A program made the position numbers and the translations under genes. Of a DNA stretch of 64,000 bases, positions 47,697 to 57,213 are shown piece by piece (the stretch's first letter is position 1; the number at the start of each line of letters is the position of its first letter). The stretch is taken from the NCBI GenBank assembly GCA_910575725.1, contig CAJTFE010000006.1, forward strand, positions 62,581 through 126,580, given 5' to 3'. Below the pieces are notes generated by a model. That model saw only the letters and a program-made list of their open reading frames with translations. It was not told where the DNA came from and made no database searches. This stretch comes from Clostridia bacterium (GTDB taxonomy: Bacteria > Bacillota > Clostridia > Lachnospirales > Lachnospiraceae).

Positions 47697-48791
47697 ATGA
47701 GAGTTCATAAATTGACAACCTTATGTCTGACCGGTGCACTTTGTTTCAGCTTTGGAGGGATGAGGGCAGAAGCCAGCAACCTTTCCGCTTTAGGAGAAGA
47801 GGGAATTGCATCTGTTATGACAGAAGCACATACAGCAGACCCCACCGTAGACGAAAAGGTGATAGAAGAATTAACACCTTCCGAGTTCGACGGAATCTGC
47901 ATCGCACAAGTAAATGATTATGTCAATGTAAGAAGCCTGCCAAGCGAGGAAGGAGAGATTCTTGGAAAGCTCTATGATGAGTCGGCAGGAACCATAGAGG
48001 AGGACGTGGACGGCTGGTTCAAGATTACCTCCGGAAGCGTAACCGGATATGTAAAAAGCGATTATGTGGTAACCGGCGACGAGGCTGAGGCCCTTGCCGA
48101 AGAAGTAGGAAAAAGAGTTGCAACCGTTACAACGGAGACTCTTCGTGTAAGAAACGAAGCCAGCACGGAAGCCAGCATCTTAGGCCTTATCGGAGAAGAG
48201 GAAGAGCTTACCGTAACTGATGAGACCGAAGATTGGGTGCAGGTATCCATCGAGGAAGGCGACGGCTGGGTATCCAAAGAATTTGTAGACCTTCGGACGG
48301 ATTTTGTCCAGGCAGAGTCCAAGGCAGAGGAAGAAGCCAGACTTGCTAAAGAAGAGGCAGCCAAGGAAGAAGGAAAGCGTAAGGCAGCAGCGGCGGCAGC
48401 TAAGTCCGGCGGCCAGAATGCAGGCCTGGGCAACGGCGGCGGAAGCAGCAGCGGCAATGCAGTGGCATCCTTCGCAAGCCAGTTTGTGGGCAATCCTTAC
48501 GTATACGGCGGCACCAGCCTTACAAACGGTGCGGACTGCTCCGGATTTGTAATGAGCGTCTATGCGAATTTTGGCGTAGGACTTCCCCATTCCTCCAGCG
48601 CAATGCGCGGCGTGGGATACGGCGTAAGCCTTTCAGAAGCACAGCCGGGCGATATCATCTGCTACAGCGGCCATGTTGCTATTTACTGCGGCAACAACAC
48701 CATCGTACATGCAAGTACTGCGGCAACTGGTATCAAGTATACATCACCGGCCAACTACAAGCCGATTCTTGCAGTAAGAAGAATTTTCTAG
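47697..48791 (+). CDS. Secreted NlpC/P60 endopeptidase with two SH3 domains
   Basis: A 364-aa wall hydrolase and paralogue of the protein at 1-1275. It has a signal peptide (1 to about 26, AEA/S), two SH3 domains (VNDYVNVRSLPS near 80; TTETLRVRNEAS near 145), an Ala/Lys/Glu linker with a Gly/Ser-rich part, and the catalytic domain with Cys in GADCSGF and His in SGHVAIY and IVHAS. The start follows CGGAGG; the frame runs 30 bases further up without a site. A full-consensus promoter suggests constant, strong expression. Confidence 0.9.
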   Translation: MRVHKLTTLCLTGALCFSFGGMRAEASNLSALGEEGIASVMTEAHTADPTVDEKVIEELTPSEFDGICIAQVNDYVNVRSLPSEEGEILGKLYDESAGTIEEDVDGWFKITSGSVTGYVKSDYVVTGDEAEALAEEVGKRVATVTTETLRVRNEASTEASILGLIGEEEELTVTDETEDWVQVSIEEGDGWVSKEFVDLRTDFVQAESKAEEEARLAKEEAAKEEGKRKAAAAAAKSGGQNAGLGNGGGSSSGNAVASFASQFVGNPYVYGGTSLTNGADCSGFVMSVYANFGVGLPHSSSAMRGVGYGVSLSEAQPGDIICYSGHVAIYCGNNTIVHASTAATGIKYTSPANYKPILAVRRIF

Positions 48792-48805
48792 AAAAAAATA
48801 GGAAG

Positions 48806-48834
48806 GCAGGAGCAGATAAAGCTCCTGCTTTTTT
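48806..48834 (+). terminator. Terminator after NlpC/P60 gene
   Basis: GCAGGAGC and GCTCCTGC around AGATAAA, then six T. Confidence 0.9.
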
Positions 48835-48990
48835 GATCACAGAAAGCAGCTTTTAGCAGCCTCGGCGCCCGGAAGGCGTATGCAATGATATACTGGCAAT
48901 TCCCGGATTTTTATAGTAAGATAAAGAAATCAAAAGGTTATTGACTATGACTGAAACAGTAAGGTTAAAAGCAGCGGACAGGAGAAGACT

Positions 48991-50208
48991 ATGAGTTTAA
49001 ACGAGACGCCGTCCTCGGAACGGATCCATATAGGAATCTTTGGAAAGCAGAATGCAGGCAAGTCCAGCCTTATCAATGCGATTACCGGACAGCATACCGC
49101 CCTGGTATCGGAACAAAAAGGAACAACTACAGATCCCGTGTATAAGGCCATGGAGCTTCTGCCCCTGGGCCCGGTTGTGCTGATGGACACGCCAGGCCTG
49201 GATGATAGGAGTGAGCTTGGAGAGCTCCGGACGGCCAGAAGCCGGGAAGCGCTGAAAAAGGCCGATCTGGCTCTTGTGGTCATTGACGCAGCCAGGGGAG
49301 CAGATTGTCTGGAAGAAGAGCTGATGGAAGAACTTCGAAAGCAGGAGACGCCGTTTTTAATTGTATATAATAAGAGCGATTTAAAACCGGACTCCGCCGG
49401 GCAGGGAGAGGGAGGCGCAGTCTGGGTCAGCGCCTGTACCGGACAGGGAATAAAGACCCTTAAGGAGAAAATGGCACATATGATTCCTGTAAGGGATTCG
49501 GAAAAGCGCCTGGTGGGAGATCTGCTGAAACCCCATGATACAGTGGTGCTTGTGGTTCCCATAGACAAAAGCGCCCCCAAGGGCCGGCTGATCCTGCCCC
49601 AGCAGCAGACCATCCGGGATGTCCTGGAGGCCGGAGCAGTCTCTGTTGTGGTAAGAGACACGGAGCTTAAAGAGACCCTTGCGCGTTTCCCAAAGAAGCC
49701 CCGGCTTGTGATTACCGACAGCCAGGTGTTTGAGAGGGTGAATAAGGAAACCCCGCAGGAGATTCCTCTGACCTCCTTTTCCATTCTCTTTGCCAGATAT
49801 AAAGGAAATCTCCTGCAGCTGGTACAGGGCGTCCAGGCGTTGGAAAGCCTGAAAGATGGAGATAGGATTTTGATTGCAGAGGGATGTACCCATCACCGCC
49901 AATGCGAGGACATCGGAACGGTGAAGCTTCCCCACTGGATAAAGGAGTACACGGGAAAAGAGCCGGAATTTGTCTTTGCTTCCGGGAAGGAATTTCCCCA
50001 GAGCCTGGAGGAATACGGCCTTATTGTCCATTGCGGCGGCTGTATGCTTCAGGAGCGCGAGATGCAAAACCGCCTTAAGCAGGCGGCCCGGGAGGGAGTG
50101 CCGGTAACCAATTACGGAATATTGATAGCCGGCATGAAAGGAATCTTAAAGAGAAGCTTAGAGCCGTTTCCGGAAACGGAGGCTTTGAGGAACGGAGATG
50201 CAAGGTGA
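48991..50208 (+). CDS. hydF: [FeFe]-hydrogenase maturation GTPase HydF
   Basis: A 405-aa scaffold on which the 2Fe subcluster of [FeFe]-hydrogenase is assembled. The N-terminal GTPase has GKQNAGKSS (P-loop), DTPGLDD and NKSD. The C-terminal cluster-binding domain has CTHHRQC and HCGGCM, the conserved Cys/His set. HydE and HydG, its radical-SAM partners, are not in this window. The stop overlaps the next start (GTGA), so it is joined to the yaaO-type operon. Confidence 0.93.
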   Translation: MSLNETPSSERIHIGIFGKQNAGKSSLINAITGQHTALVSEQKGTTTDPVYKAMELLPLGPVVLMDTPGLDDRSELGELRTARSREALKKADLALVVIDAARGADCLEEELMEELRKQETPFLIVYNKSDLKPDSAGQGEGGAVWVSACTGQGIKTLKEKMAHMIPVRDSEKRLVGDLLKPHDTVVLVVPIDKSAPKGRLILPQQQTIRDVLEAGAVSVVVRDTELKETLARFPKKPRLVITDSQVFERVNKETPQEIPLTSFSILFARYKGNLLQLVQGVQALESLKDGDRILIAEGCTHHRQCEDIGTVKLPHWIKEYTGKEPEFVFASGKEFPQSLEEYGLIVHCGGCMLQEREMQNRLKQAAREGVPVTNYGILIAGMKGILKRSLEPFPETEALRNGDAR

Positions 50209-51668
50209 CCAGGCAAAGAGAGATAGATTCCCCCAGAGGCCCTTTATATGAGAAGCTCACGGCTTATCAGTCGGCGGATTACTGTGCGTTCCATATGCCG
50301 GGGCATAAGCGGCGCGGGGGAGATATGGGAGATCCCTATGGGATCGATATTACAGAGATAGACGGGTTTGACGACCTTCACCATCCCCAGGAACAGGGGA
50401 TTCTGGTACAGGCCCAGGAGCGTGCGGCTCTGCTTTATCAGGCGGAGGAGACCCATTTTCTGGTAAACGGAAGCACAGCCGGGGTCTTAAGCGCTATTTC
50501 TGCCTGTGTCCCTCCAGGAGGGGAGCTTTTGCTGGCGAGAAACAGCCACCGGAGCGCATATCATGGAGCCGGACTTCTGGGAGCTGCAGTCTGGTATCTT
50601 TATCCACAATTTCTTGGCGGTTTGGGGATAAACGGCGGCATTCTCCCGTCAGATGTGGAAAACTCCCTGGCGGAGCATCCCGGCATCCAGGCCGTATTTG
50701 TTACGTCTCCCACATATGAAGGTATCTGCCTGGATGTAAGGGCTGTTGCAGAAGCCTGTCATAGGCGCGGCGTGCCTTTGATTGTGGATCAGGCCCATGG
50801 GGCTCATTTTCCCTTTTCCGGCTATTTTCCAGAGGACGCCCTGGCAGCGGGTGCGGATGTGGTGATTCAGAGTGTGCATAAGACCCTGCCGGCGCTGACA
50901 CAGACAGCCCTTCTTCATGTACAGGGAGAGCTTGCAGACAGGGAGCGGCTGCGCTATTATCTTTCTGTGTATCAGACCAGCAGCCCGTCTTATGTGCTGA
51001 TGGCGTCGATTGATCGCTGCATGGAATGGATAGAGCGGCAGGGCGAGGGGCTCTTTGCGGCATATGTGGAGAGGCTGGAGCGCTTCCGCAGAGGCTGCGG
51101 GGGGCTGAAAATACTGGAGCTGGCAGGGAAGGAATGGGTAGGAAAGGCCGGGGTGTGGGATTTTGACCGCTCCAGGCTGGTGATATCCACCCGGAAAGGA
51201 AGGATTTCCGGACATGAGCTTTCGGAATGTCTGAGACGCAGGCACCATATTGAGATGGAGATGGCTTCTGCGCAGTATGCCGTTGGAATTTCCAGCGTGG
51301 CTGACAGGGAGGAAGATTTTGAGCGGCTGGGCCGGGCTCTCCGCCGGATAGACGATTCCCTGGAAGAAGGAAGGATGCAGATTCCGGATTCGAAAGAAGA
51401 GGGGACAGAGGAGCCGGCTTTGGAAACGTCCGCAGCCTTTACACTGGGGAACGCCCTGGAGCAGAAAAAGGAATGGATAGACAGAAAAGAGTGCCGTAAC
51501 CGGATCAGCGGAGGATATCTCTATCTATACCCTCCCGGGATCCCTCTGGCGGTTCCCGGAGAGCGTCTGACAGACGGGATATGCCGGAAAATAGAAGCGT
51601 GTATGAGGACAGGGCAGGAGCTGCACGGCCTTGACAGAAAAGGAAGAATAGAAGTATTAAGGGAATAG
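50205..51668 (+). CDS. Orn/Lys/Arg decarboxylase-family PLP enzyme (YaaO-like)
   Basis: A 487-aa enzyme of the class III amino-acid decarboxylase fold. It begins FHMPGHKRR, has NGSTAGVLSAISA, the Asp-His pair in VDQAHGAHFPF, and the cofactor Lys in QSVHKTLPALTQTA. It is shorter than biodegradative decarboxylases, as is YaaO. The substrate (Arg, Lys or other) cannot be told. It overlaps hydF by 4 bp and leads the conserved yaaO-to-abrB gene run known from B. subtilis. Confidence 0.85.
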   Translation: MTRQREIDSPRGPLYEKLTAYQSADYCAFHMPGHKRRGGDMGDPYGIDITEIDGFDDLHHPQEQGILVQAQERAALLYQAEETHFLVNGSTAGVLSAISACVPPGGELLLARNSHRSAYHGAGLLGAAVWYLYPQFLGGLGINGGILPSDVENSLAEHPGIQAVFVTSPTYEGICLDVRAVAEACHRRGVPLIVDQAHGAHFPFSGYFPEDALAAGADVVIQSVHKTLPALTQTALLHVQGELADRERLRYYLSVYQTSSPSYVLMASIDRCMEWIERQGEGLFAAYVERLERFRRGCGGLKILELAGKEWVGKAGVWDFDRSRLVISTRKGRISGHELSECLRRRHHIEMEMASAQYAVGISSVADREEDFERLGRALRRIDDSLEEGRMQIPDSKEEGTEEPALETSAAFTLGNALEQKKEWIDRKECRNRISGGYLYLYPPGIPLAVPGERLTDGICRKIEACMRTGQELHGLDRKGRIEVLRE

Positions 51669-51678
51669 GAGAACAAAA

Positions 51679-52272
51679 ATGGGAAAAATATTTTATATCT
51701 TCGGAAAAAGCTCCACCGGAAAAGATACCATTTACAAAAGTCTTATGGAAAATAAGGAGCTGGGCCTGCGCCCGGTTGTTCCCTATACCACCCGGCCCAT
51801 GAGAGCGAAGGAGACGCCGGGGGTGGAATACCATTTTACGGATGAGGAGGAGCTTTCCCGGCTGCAGGCGGCCGGGAAGGTAATTGAGCTGCGGGCATAC
51901 GAGACGGTTCACGGTATCTGGAAGTATTTTACCGTGGACGGAAAACACATGGATCTGGCGAACTATAACTATGCTATGGTGGGAGTGCTGGATTCCTTTC
52001 TGGCGATCCGGGAGTACTATGGGGCGGACAAGGTGATTCCTATTTATATTGAAGTGGAGGACGGGGAGCGGCTTCAGAGGGCCCTGGACAGGGAGCGGAG
52101 CCAGGAAGAGCCCAAGTATGCGGAGATGTGCCGGAGATTTCTTACGGACAGCGCTGACTTTGCAGAGGAGAAGCTGCTGGGGGCAGGCCTTGTGCGCAGA
52201 TTTTTTAATAAGGACTTAAAGGAATGCATACAGGAAATCACCGCCTGCCTGCAGGAAGAAATGGAAATGTAA
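51679..52272 (+). CDS. Guanylate kinase-like protein
   Basis: A 197-aa nucleotide-kinase-fold protein. The P-loop is GKSSTGKDT, differing from the GPSGVGKST of Gmk, but VVPYTTRPMRAKETPGVEYHF and the later helices follow guanylate kinase. It occupies the place that thymidylate kinase (tmk) holds in B. subtilis between yaaO and holB. It might be a true second guanylate kinase or have another substrate; the altered P-loop supports some divergence. Confidence 0.75.
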   Translation: MGKIFYIFGKSSTGKDTIYKSLMENKELGLRPVVPYTTRPMRAKETPGVEYHFTDEEELSRLQAAGKVIELRAYETVHGIWKYFTVDGKHMDLANYNYAMVGVLDSFLAIREYYGADKVIPIYIEVEDGERLQRALDRERSQEEPKYAEMCRRFLTDSADFAEEKLLGAGLVRRFFNKDLKECIQEITACLQEEMEM

Positions 52273-52347
52273 AAAGTCTGTCTTTTGCAGAGGAAATGTG
52301 ATATACTACACATAGGCACCAAAGATTAACAAAAGGAGGGGAGATCT

Positions 52348-53337
52348 ATGCCCGATTTTAAAGATATCATAGGCCATGAAGAAATCATCAGCCATCTGAA
52401 AAATGCAGTCCGTCTGAAAAAGATCTCCCATGCTTATATTTTTGACGGAGAAGAGGGAGCCGGGAAAAACCTCCTGGCCCAGACCTTTGCCCAGACCCTC
52501 CAGTGTGAAAAGGGAGGGGAATCCCCCTGCGGCGTCTGCCGGTCCTGTAAGCAGGCGGCCGGCAGCAATCAGCCGGACATTATCTATGTGCGCCATGAGA
52601 AGCCGGGCTCTATCGGAGTGGAGGATATCCGGGAACAGCTCTGCGGCGATATCCAGATACGCCCCTACAGCAGTCCCTATAAGATCTATCTCATAGACGA
52701 AGCGGAAAAAATGACCGTTCAGGCACAGAATGCGCTTTTAAAAACCATAGAAGAGCCGCCCTCTTACGGAGTGATTTTTCTGCTGACCACAAATTCCGAG
52801 AGCTTCCTTCCCACCATTTTATCCCGGTGTGTGACCTTGAAGCTGCGTCCGGTGAAGGACAGCCAGATCCGGAGCTATCTGATGGAGCAGCTGCGTGTGC
52901 CCGATTATCAGGCGGATATCTGCACTGCATTTGCCAGGGGCAATGTAGGAAGGGCGCGTATGCTGGCGCTGTCGGAACATTTCGGGGAGCTTAAGGATCA
53001 TGCCCTTCATCTGGTGCGCCATATGAATGACATGGAGCTCTGGGAGATCACCGAGGCCATCCGCAAGGTGTCGGATTACAAAGCAGACATCAACGATTAT
53101 CTGGATCTGCTGGTGCTCTGGTATCGGGACGTCCTGCTCTTTAAGGCTACCAGGCAGGTGGACAGCCTTATATTTTCAGAGGAAATCAATTACATCAGTC
53201 TCCAGGCAACCAAGATATCCTACGAAGGCCTGGAGAAGATTATAGAAGCGCTGGAGAAAGCCAAGGTGCGTCTCAGGGCCAATGTGAACTTTGAGCTTAC
53301 CATGGAGCTTCTTCTGCTGACCATAAAGGAGAATTGA
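52348..53337 (+). CDS. holB: DNA polymerase III delta-prime subunit
   Basis: A 329-aa clamp-loader subunit. It has a P-loop-like GEEGAGKN (residues 31-38), a four-Cys zinc module (Cys51, CGVCRSC), LIDEAEKMTVQAQNALLKTIEEPP, and the sensor-type LTTNSESFLPTILSRC. The AAA+ collar domain follows. It is placed exactly as in the B. subtilis order before yaaT. Confidence 0.92.
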   Translation: MPDFKDIIGHEEIISHLKNAVRLKKISHAYIFDGEEGAGKNLLAQTFAQTLQCEKGGESPCGVCRSCKQAAGSNQPDIIYVRHEKPGSIGVEDIREQLCGDIQIRPYSSPYKIYLIDEAEKMTVQAQNALLKTIEEPPSYGVIFLLTTNSESFLPTILSRCVTLKLRPVKDSQIRSYLMEQLRVPDYQADICTAFARGNVGRARMLALSEHFGELKDHALHLVRHMNDMELWEITEAIRKVSDYKADINDYLDLLVLWYRDVLLFKATRQVDSLIFSEEINYISLQATKISYEGLEKIIEALEKAKVRLRANVNFELTMELLLLTIKEN

Positions 53338-53338
53338 G

Positions 53339-54250
53339 ATGGAAAAAGTAATCGGAGTCAGATTCCGGAATGCGGGAAAGGTTTATTACTTTTCCCCCGG
53401 AAAGCTGAATATACCCAAGGGAAAGCATGTCATAGTAGAGACGGCCAGAGGGATAGAGTACGGATATGTGGTGGTGGGAACTAAGGAGGTAGAGGGGAAC
53501 CGGGTGGTTCAGCCCCTAAAGCCCGTTCTTCGGATTGCCACTGCGGAGGATGACGCCAAGGAAGCAGCCAACCGGCAGAAGGAGAAGGAAGCCTTTCAGA
53601 TCTGCCTGGAGAAGATTCGGAAGCATAAGCTGGACATGAAGCTTATTCAGGCGGAGTACACCTTTGACAACAACAAGGTATTGTTCTATTTTACGGCAGA
53701 CGGCCGGATTGACTTCCGGGAGCTGGTGAAGGATCTGGCAGCCGTATTCAAGACACGGATTGAGCTGAGACAGATCGGCGTCCGGGATGAGACAAAGATT
53801 ATAGGAGGCATCGGCATCTGCGGCAGAAGCCTTTGCTGTCATACTCATTTGTCGGAATTTATACCGGTTTCCATCAAAATGGCAAAGGAGCAGAACCTTT
53901 CCCTGAACCCTACCAAGATTTCCGGTGTCTGCGGCAGGCTGATGTGCTGCTTAAAGCATGAGCAGGAGACTTATGAGGAGCTGAACAGCCGTCTGCCTAA
54001 TGTGGGCGATCATGTGACCACAGGGGACGGACTGAAAGGCGACGTACAGAGCGTCAACGTGCTGCGCCAGAAGGTGAAGGTGATCGTAACCCTGGAGGGG
54101 GACGAGAAGGAGATCCGGGAGTACAAGGTGGACGAGCTGAAGTTCCGCCCAAGACGCAGGAAGGAAAAGGGCGACGTTGCCGACAAGGAGCTGAAAAAGC
54201 TGGAGGCGCTGGAACGCCAGGAAGGAAAATCAAAGTTAGATGACAATTGA
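53339..54250 (+). CDS. ricT: PSP1-domain protein RicT (YaaT)
   Basis: A 303-aa protein of the RicA/F/T (Y-complex) type, which in B. subtilis helps RNase Y mature mRNAs and affects sporulation. The PSP1 domain carries the Cys clusters GICGRSLCCHTHL and GVCGRLMCCLKHEQETYEEL, which can hold an iron-sulfur cluster. It begins one base after the holB stop and overlaps the methyltransferase gene by 11 bp. Confidence 0.92.
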   Translation: MEKVIGVRFRNAGKVYYFSPGKLNIPKGKHVIVETARGIEYGYVVVGTKEVEGNRVVQPLKPVLRIATAEDDAKEAANRQKEKEAFQICLEKIRKHKLDMKLIQAEYTFDNNKVLFYFTADGRIDFRELVKDLAAVFKTRIELRQIGVRDETKIIGGIGICGRSLCCHTHLSEFIPVSIKMAKEQNLSLNPTKISGVCGRLMCCLKHEQETYEELNSRLPNVGDHVTTGDGLKGDVQSVNVLRQKVKVIVTLEGDEKEIREYKVDELKFRPRRRKEKGDVADKELKKLEALERQEGKSKLDDN

Positions 54251-54977
54251 GCTGAAGGAAGGGGAGCGGCTGGACGAGCTGCACAGGAACGGCTGGCAGA
54301 TCATCCAGAATTCCCATAAATTCTGCTTTGGCATGGACGCAGTTCTGCTGTCAGGCTTTGCAAGAGTAAAGACAGGGGAACGGGTGCTGGATCTGGGAAC
54401 AGGCACGGGGATCATCCCCATTCTGCTTCGGGGAAAAACCGAAGGCCGGGATTTTACCGGACTGGAGATCCAGGAGGAAAGCGCAGACATGGCCAGGCGG
54501 AGCGTGGCATACAATCATCTGGAGGAATCGGTTTCTATTGTGACCGGAGATATCAAGGAAGCGGCGGCTCTTTTCGGAGCTGCTTCTTTTGATGCAGTTA
54601 CCTGCAATCCTCCCTATATGACGGGAAATCATGGGCTGGTCAATCCAAAGCAGTCAAAAGCCATTGCCCGTCACGAGATCCTGTGCACCCTGGAGGATGT
54701 AGTCGGCCAGACGGCAAAGGTGCTTCGTCCCGGGGGACGCTTTTACCTGGTTCACAGGCCCTTCCGGCTGGCGGAGATTCTGACTCTCCTGGTGAGATAT
54801 AAGCTGGAGCCTAAGCGGATGCGGCTTGTGTATCCATTTGTGGATAAGGAGCCCAATATGGTTCTCATCGAGGCCTTGTCCGGCGCAAAGTCACGGATTA
54901 CGGTGGAAAAACCTCTGATTGTGTATAAGGAACAGGGAGTTTATACAGATGAGATTTATGATATCTATGGGTATTGA
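54240..54977 (+). CDS. tRNA1(Val) adenine-N6 methyltransferase-like (YabB/TrmN6)
   Basis: A 245-aa SAM-dependent methyltransferase. The SAM loop is VLDLGTGTGIIPILL, and CNPPYMTG is the catalytic NPPY motif of N6-adenine enzymes. In this family the target is A37 of tRNA1(Val). It overlaps the RicT gene, and the position matches yabB of B. subtilis. Confidence 0.9.
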   Translation: MTIELKEGERLDELHRNGWQIIQNSHKFCFGMDAVLLSGFARVKTGERVLDLGTGTGIIPILLRGKTEGRDFTGLEIQEESADMARRSVAYNHLEESVSIVTGDIKEAAALFGAASFDAVTCNPPYMTGNHGLVNPKQSKAIARHEILCTLEDVVGQTAKVLRPGGRFYLVHRPFRLAEILTLLVRYKLEPKRMRLVYPFVDKEPNMVLIEALSGAKSRITVEKPLIVYKEQGVYTDEIYDIYGY

Positions 54978-55043
54978 AGCCATGCGTGATAAAGAGGATA
55001 AAAGGCGTAAGGAAGGCTGTACGGGCCGGATGGAGGAAAGGGA

Positions 55044-56273
55044 TTGAAAAGGGCAGGAGTTTTTGCATTGCTTTTTATGCTCCTTGTGTCAGGGGCGGCA
55101 GGATGCATCCGGCAGCCGGAAGCGGAGGTGCCCGCAGTGCGGCAGGCGCCGCCGGCTGCGGAAGAGGAGATCGCGGGCGAGGAGCAGGCAGAGCCGGAAG
55201 TCCCAGAGGACACGGAGGAGCCGGAAACGGAGGAAGAGGAAGTGCTTCAGGAGCCGGAGATACCTCAGAAAGAGCTGCCGAAGGTGAAGGGGATCTATAT
55301 AACCGGCCCCATGGCGGGCCACGAGGGGATGGCCGATCGGGAGCAGCTTGCGGCCGATACGGAGCTCAATGCTATGGTTATTGACATTAAAAATGACGAG
55401 GGCATTGTCACGTATAAGATGAGTCAGCCTATGGTGGAGGAGCTTGGAGCCGGTTTGGCTTATATCCAGGACTTGCCGGAGCTTATGGGGCGTCTGAAGG
55501 GACAGGAGCTTTATCTCATTGCCAGAATTGTGGCCTTTAAGGATCCGCTGCTGGCAGAAAAGCGTCCAGAGCTCTGCATCCGCAAAAGGGACGGCAGTGT
55601 GTTCCGGGATAAAAACGGCCTGCCCTGGGTGAATCCTTATGAGGAAGAGGTCTGGGAGTACCTGGCCGCCCTGGGAAAGGAGGCGGCCGGGGCTGGCTTT
55701 GACGAGATTCAATTTGACTACATCCGGTTTCCCACGGAGATTTCCGACGAGGAAGCGGATTATGGGCCCAAGGCCCAAGGGAAGTCCAAGACAGATATTA
55801 TTACCGAATTTACAGCATACGTCTATGAGCAGCTTTCTCCTCTGGGGGTACAGGTGTCGGCGGACGTGTTCGGAACTGTGATAGACAATGAGGATGACGG
55901 GGTCCTTGTGGGTCAGGATTACGGAGCTATGGCCAGGCACCTGGACTATATCTGCCCCATGGTTTACCCGTCCCATTACCGGGACGGCGTGTATGGCATT
56001 GAGCACCCGGATCTGATGCCTTATGAGACGGTTGCAGCGGCCCTTAAGGCTTCCGGGGAGGCGCTTGATGGGATTCCGGAAGGAGAACACAGAGCCATTG
56101 TAAGGCCTTGGCTCCAGGATTTTACGGCTGTCTGGATCTCTCACCATCAGAGCTATGGGGGCAGCCAGATCCGGCAGCAGATACAGGCAGTCTATGACAG
56201 CGGCTGCGAGGAATGGCTGCTGTGGAATGCAAAATGCTCTTACACGCCGGAAGGGCTGTTAAGTGAGGATTAA
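55044..56273 (+). CDS. Lipoprotein of the DUF4015 putative glycoside hydrolase family
   Basis: A 409-aa exported protein. The signal ends in a lipobox-like SGAAGC (Cys21), followed by a Glu/Pro-rich stalk to about residue 80. The catalytic barrel begins KGIYITGPMAG and has VIDIKNDEG, FDEIQFDYIRFP and VSADVFG, the DUF4015 pattern, with Asp/Glu residues suited to glycosidase catalysis. The start is TTG 55044 behind GGAGG. It is an insertion into the yaa/yab gene run, which in B. subtilis lacks it. Confidence 0.8.
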   Translation: MKRAGVFALLFMLLVSGAAGCIRQPEAEVPAVRQAPPAAEEEIAGEEQAEPEVPEDTEEPETEEEEVLQEPEIPQKELPKVKGIYITGPMAGHEGMADREQLAADTELNAMVIDIKNDEGIVTYKMSQPMVEELGAGLAYIQDLPELMGRLKGQELYLIARIVAFKDPLLAEKRPELCIRKRDGSVFRDKNGLPWVNPYEEEVWEYLAALGKEAAGAGFDEIQFDYIRFPTEISDEEADYGPKAQGKSKTDIITEFTAYVYEQLSPLGVQVSADVFGTVIDNEDDGVLVGQDYGAMARHLDYICPMVYPSHYRDGVYGIEHPDLMPYETVAAALKASGEALDGIPEGEHRAIVRPWLQDFTAVWISHHQSYGGSQIRQQIQAVYDSGCEEWLLWNAKCSYTPEGLLSED

Positions 56274-56276
56274 ACT

Positions 56277-57125
56277 ATGCAGGGAACCTTATATTTGTGT
56301 GCCACGCCCATTGGAAATCTGGAGGATATTACCCTCCGGGTGCTCCGCACCTTAAAAGAGGTGGATTTGATTGCGGCGGAGGATACGAGAAACAGCATTA
56401 AGCTTTTGAATCATTTTGAAATTCATACGCCTATGACCAGTTATCACGAGTATAACAAGTACGAGAAAGGCAGGGAGCTGGCTGCCAAGCTCAGACAAGG
56501 AAAGAACATTGCCCTAATCACAGACGCAGGAACACCGGGAATCTCCGATCCGGGAGAGGAGCTGGTGAAAATGTGTGCGGAGGAAGGGATTCCGGTAACC
56601 TCCCTGCCGGGAGCCTCTGCCTGCATCACGGCCTTGACTCTCTCGGCTTTAAGCACCAGACGCTTTGCCTTTGAGGCCTTTCTGCCGGGGGATAAGAAAG
56701 AGCGGCAGGCCGTGCTGAAGGAGCTGCCCAGGGAGACAAGAACAATCATCCTTTACGAGGCGCCCCATCGGCTCAGGAAGACGCTGAAGGAGCTTTATGA
56801 GCTTCTGGGCAACCGGAGGCTGACGATCTGCCGGGAGCTTACGAAGAAGTATGAGACGGCCTTCCGGACGGACTTTGACGAAGCTCTCCGTTGTTATGAG
56901 ACAGAGGAGCCCAAGGGGGAGTGCGTGCTGGTCATTGAGGGGAAAAAGGCGGAGGAGATTCTTGAGGAGCAGAAGGCGGCGTGGCAGGAGCTGAGCCTTG
57001 AGGAGCATATGGAGCTTTACGAGGAACAGGGACATTCTCGTAAAGAGGCTATGCGTCTGGTGGCCAGGGACAGAGGCGTGTCCCGAAGGGATATTTACCA
57101 GGGGCTGCTGGAGGGAAAGGAATGA
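56277..57125 (+). CDS. rsmI: 16S rRNA 2'-O-ribose C1402 methyltransferase RsmI
   Basis: A 282-aa tetrapyrrole-methylase-fold enzyme. It opens GTLYLCATPIGNLEDITLRVLRTL and has EDTRNSIKLLNHF, the SAM-binding TDAGTPGISDPGEELV, and LPGASACITAL, all RsmI hallmarks. It follows the lipoprotein gene by 3 bases and precedes abrB on the opposite strand, as in the B. subtilis order (yabC-abrB). Confidence 0.94.
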   Translation: MQGTLYLCATPIGNLEDITLRVLRTLKEVDLIAAEDTRNSIKLLNHFEIHTPMTSYHEYNKYEKGRELAAKLRQGKNIALITDAGTPGISDPGEELVKMCAEEGIPVTSLPGASACITALTLSALSTRRFAFEAFLPGDKKERQAVLKELPRETRTIILYEAPHRLRKTLKELYELLGNRRLTICRELTKKYETAFRTDFDEALRCYETEEPKGECVLVIEGKKAEEILEEQKAAWQELSLEEHMELYEEQGHSRKEAMRLVARDRGVSRRDIYQGLLEGKE

Positions 57126-57157
57126 AAAAACCGGGTTCCACAGCTGTGGAGCCCGGT
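57126..57157. terminator. Terminator between rsmI and abrB
   Basis: ACCGGGTTCCACAG pairs with CTGTGGAGCCCGGT with little or no loop. The T-run is strong on the minus strand (six T), serving abrB, and weak on the plus strand. Confidence 0.75.
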
Positions 57158-57213
57158 TCGTTATGTAGATCAATCAGTAGTAAATAGAAACAGTGTTTCC
57201 TGGCTACGGATAT

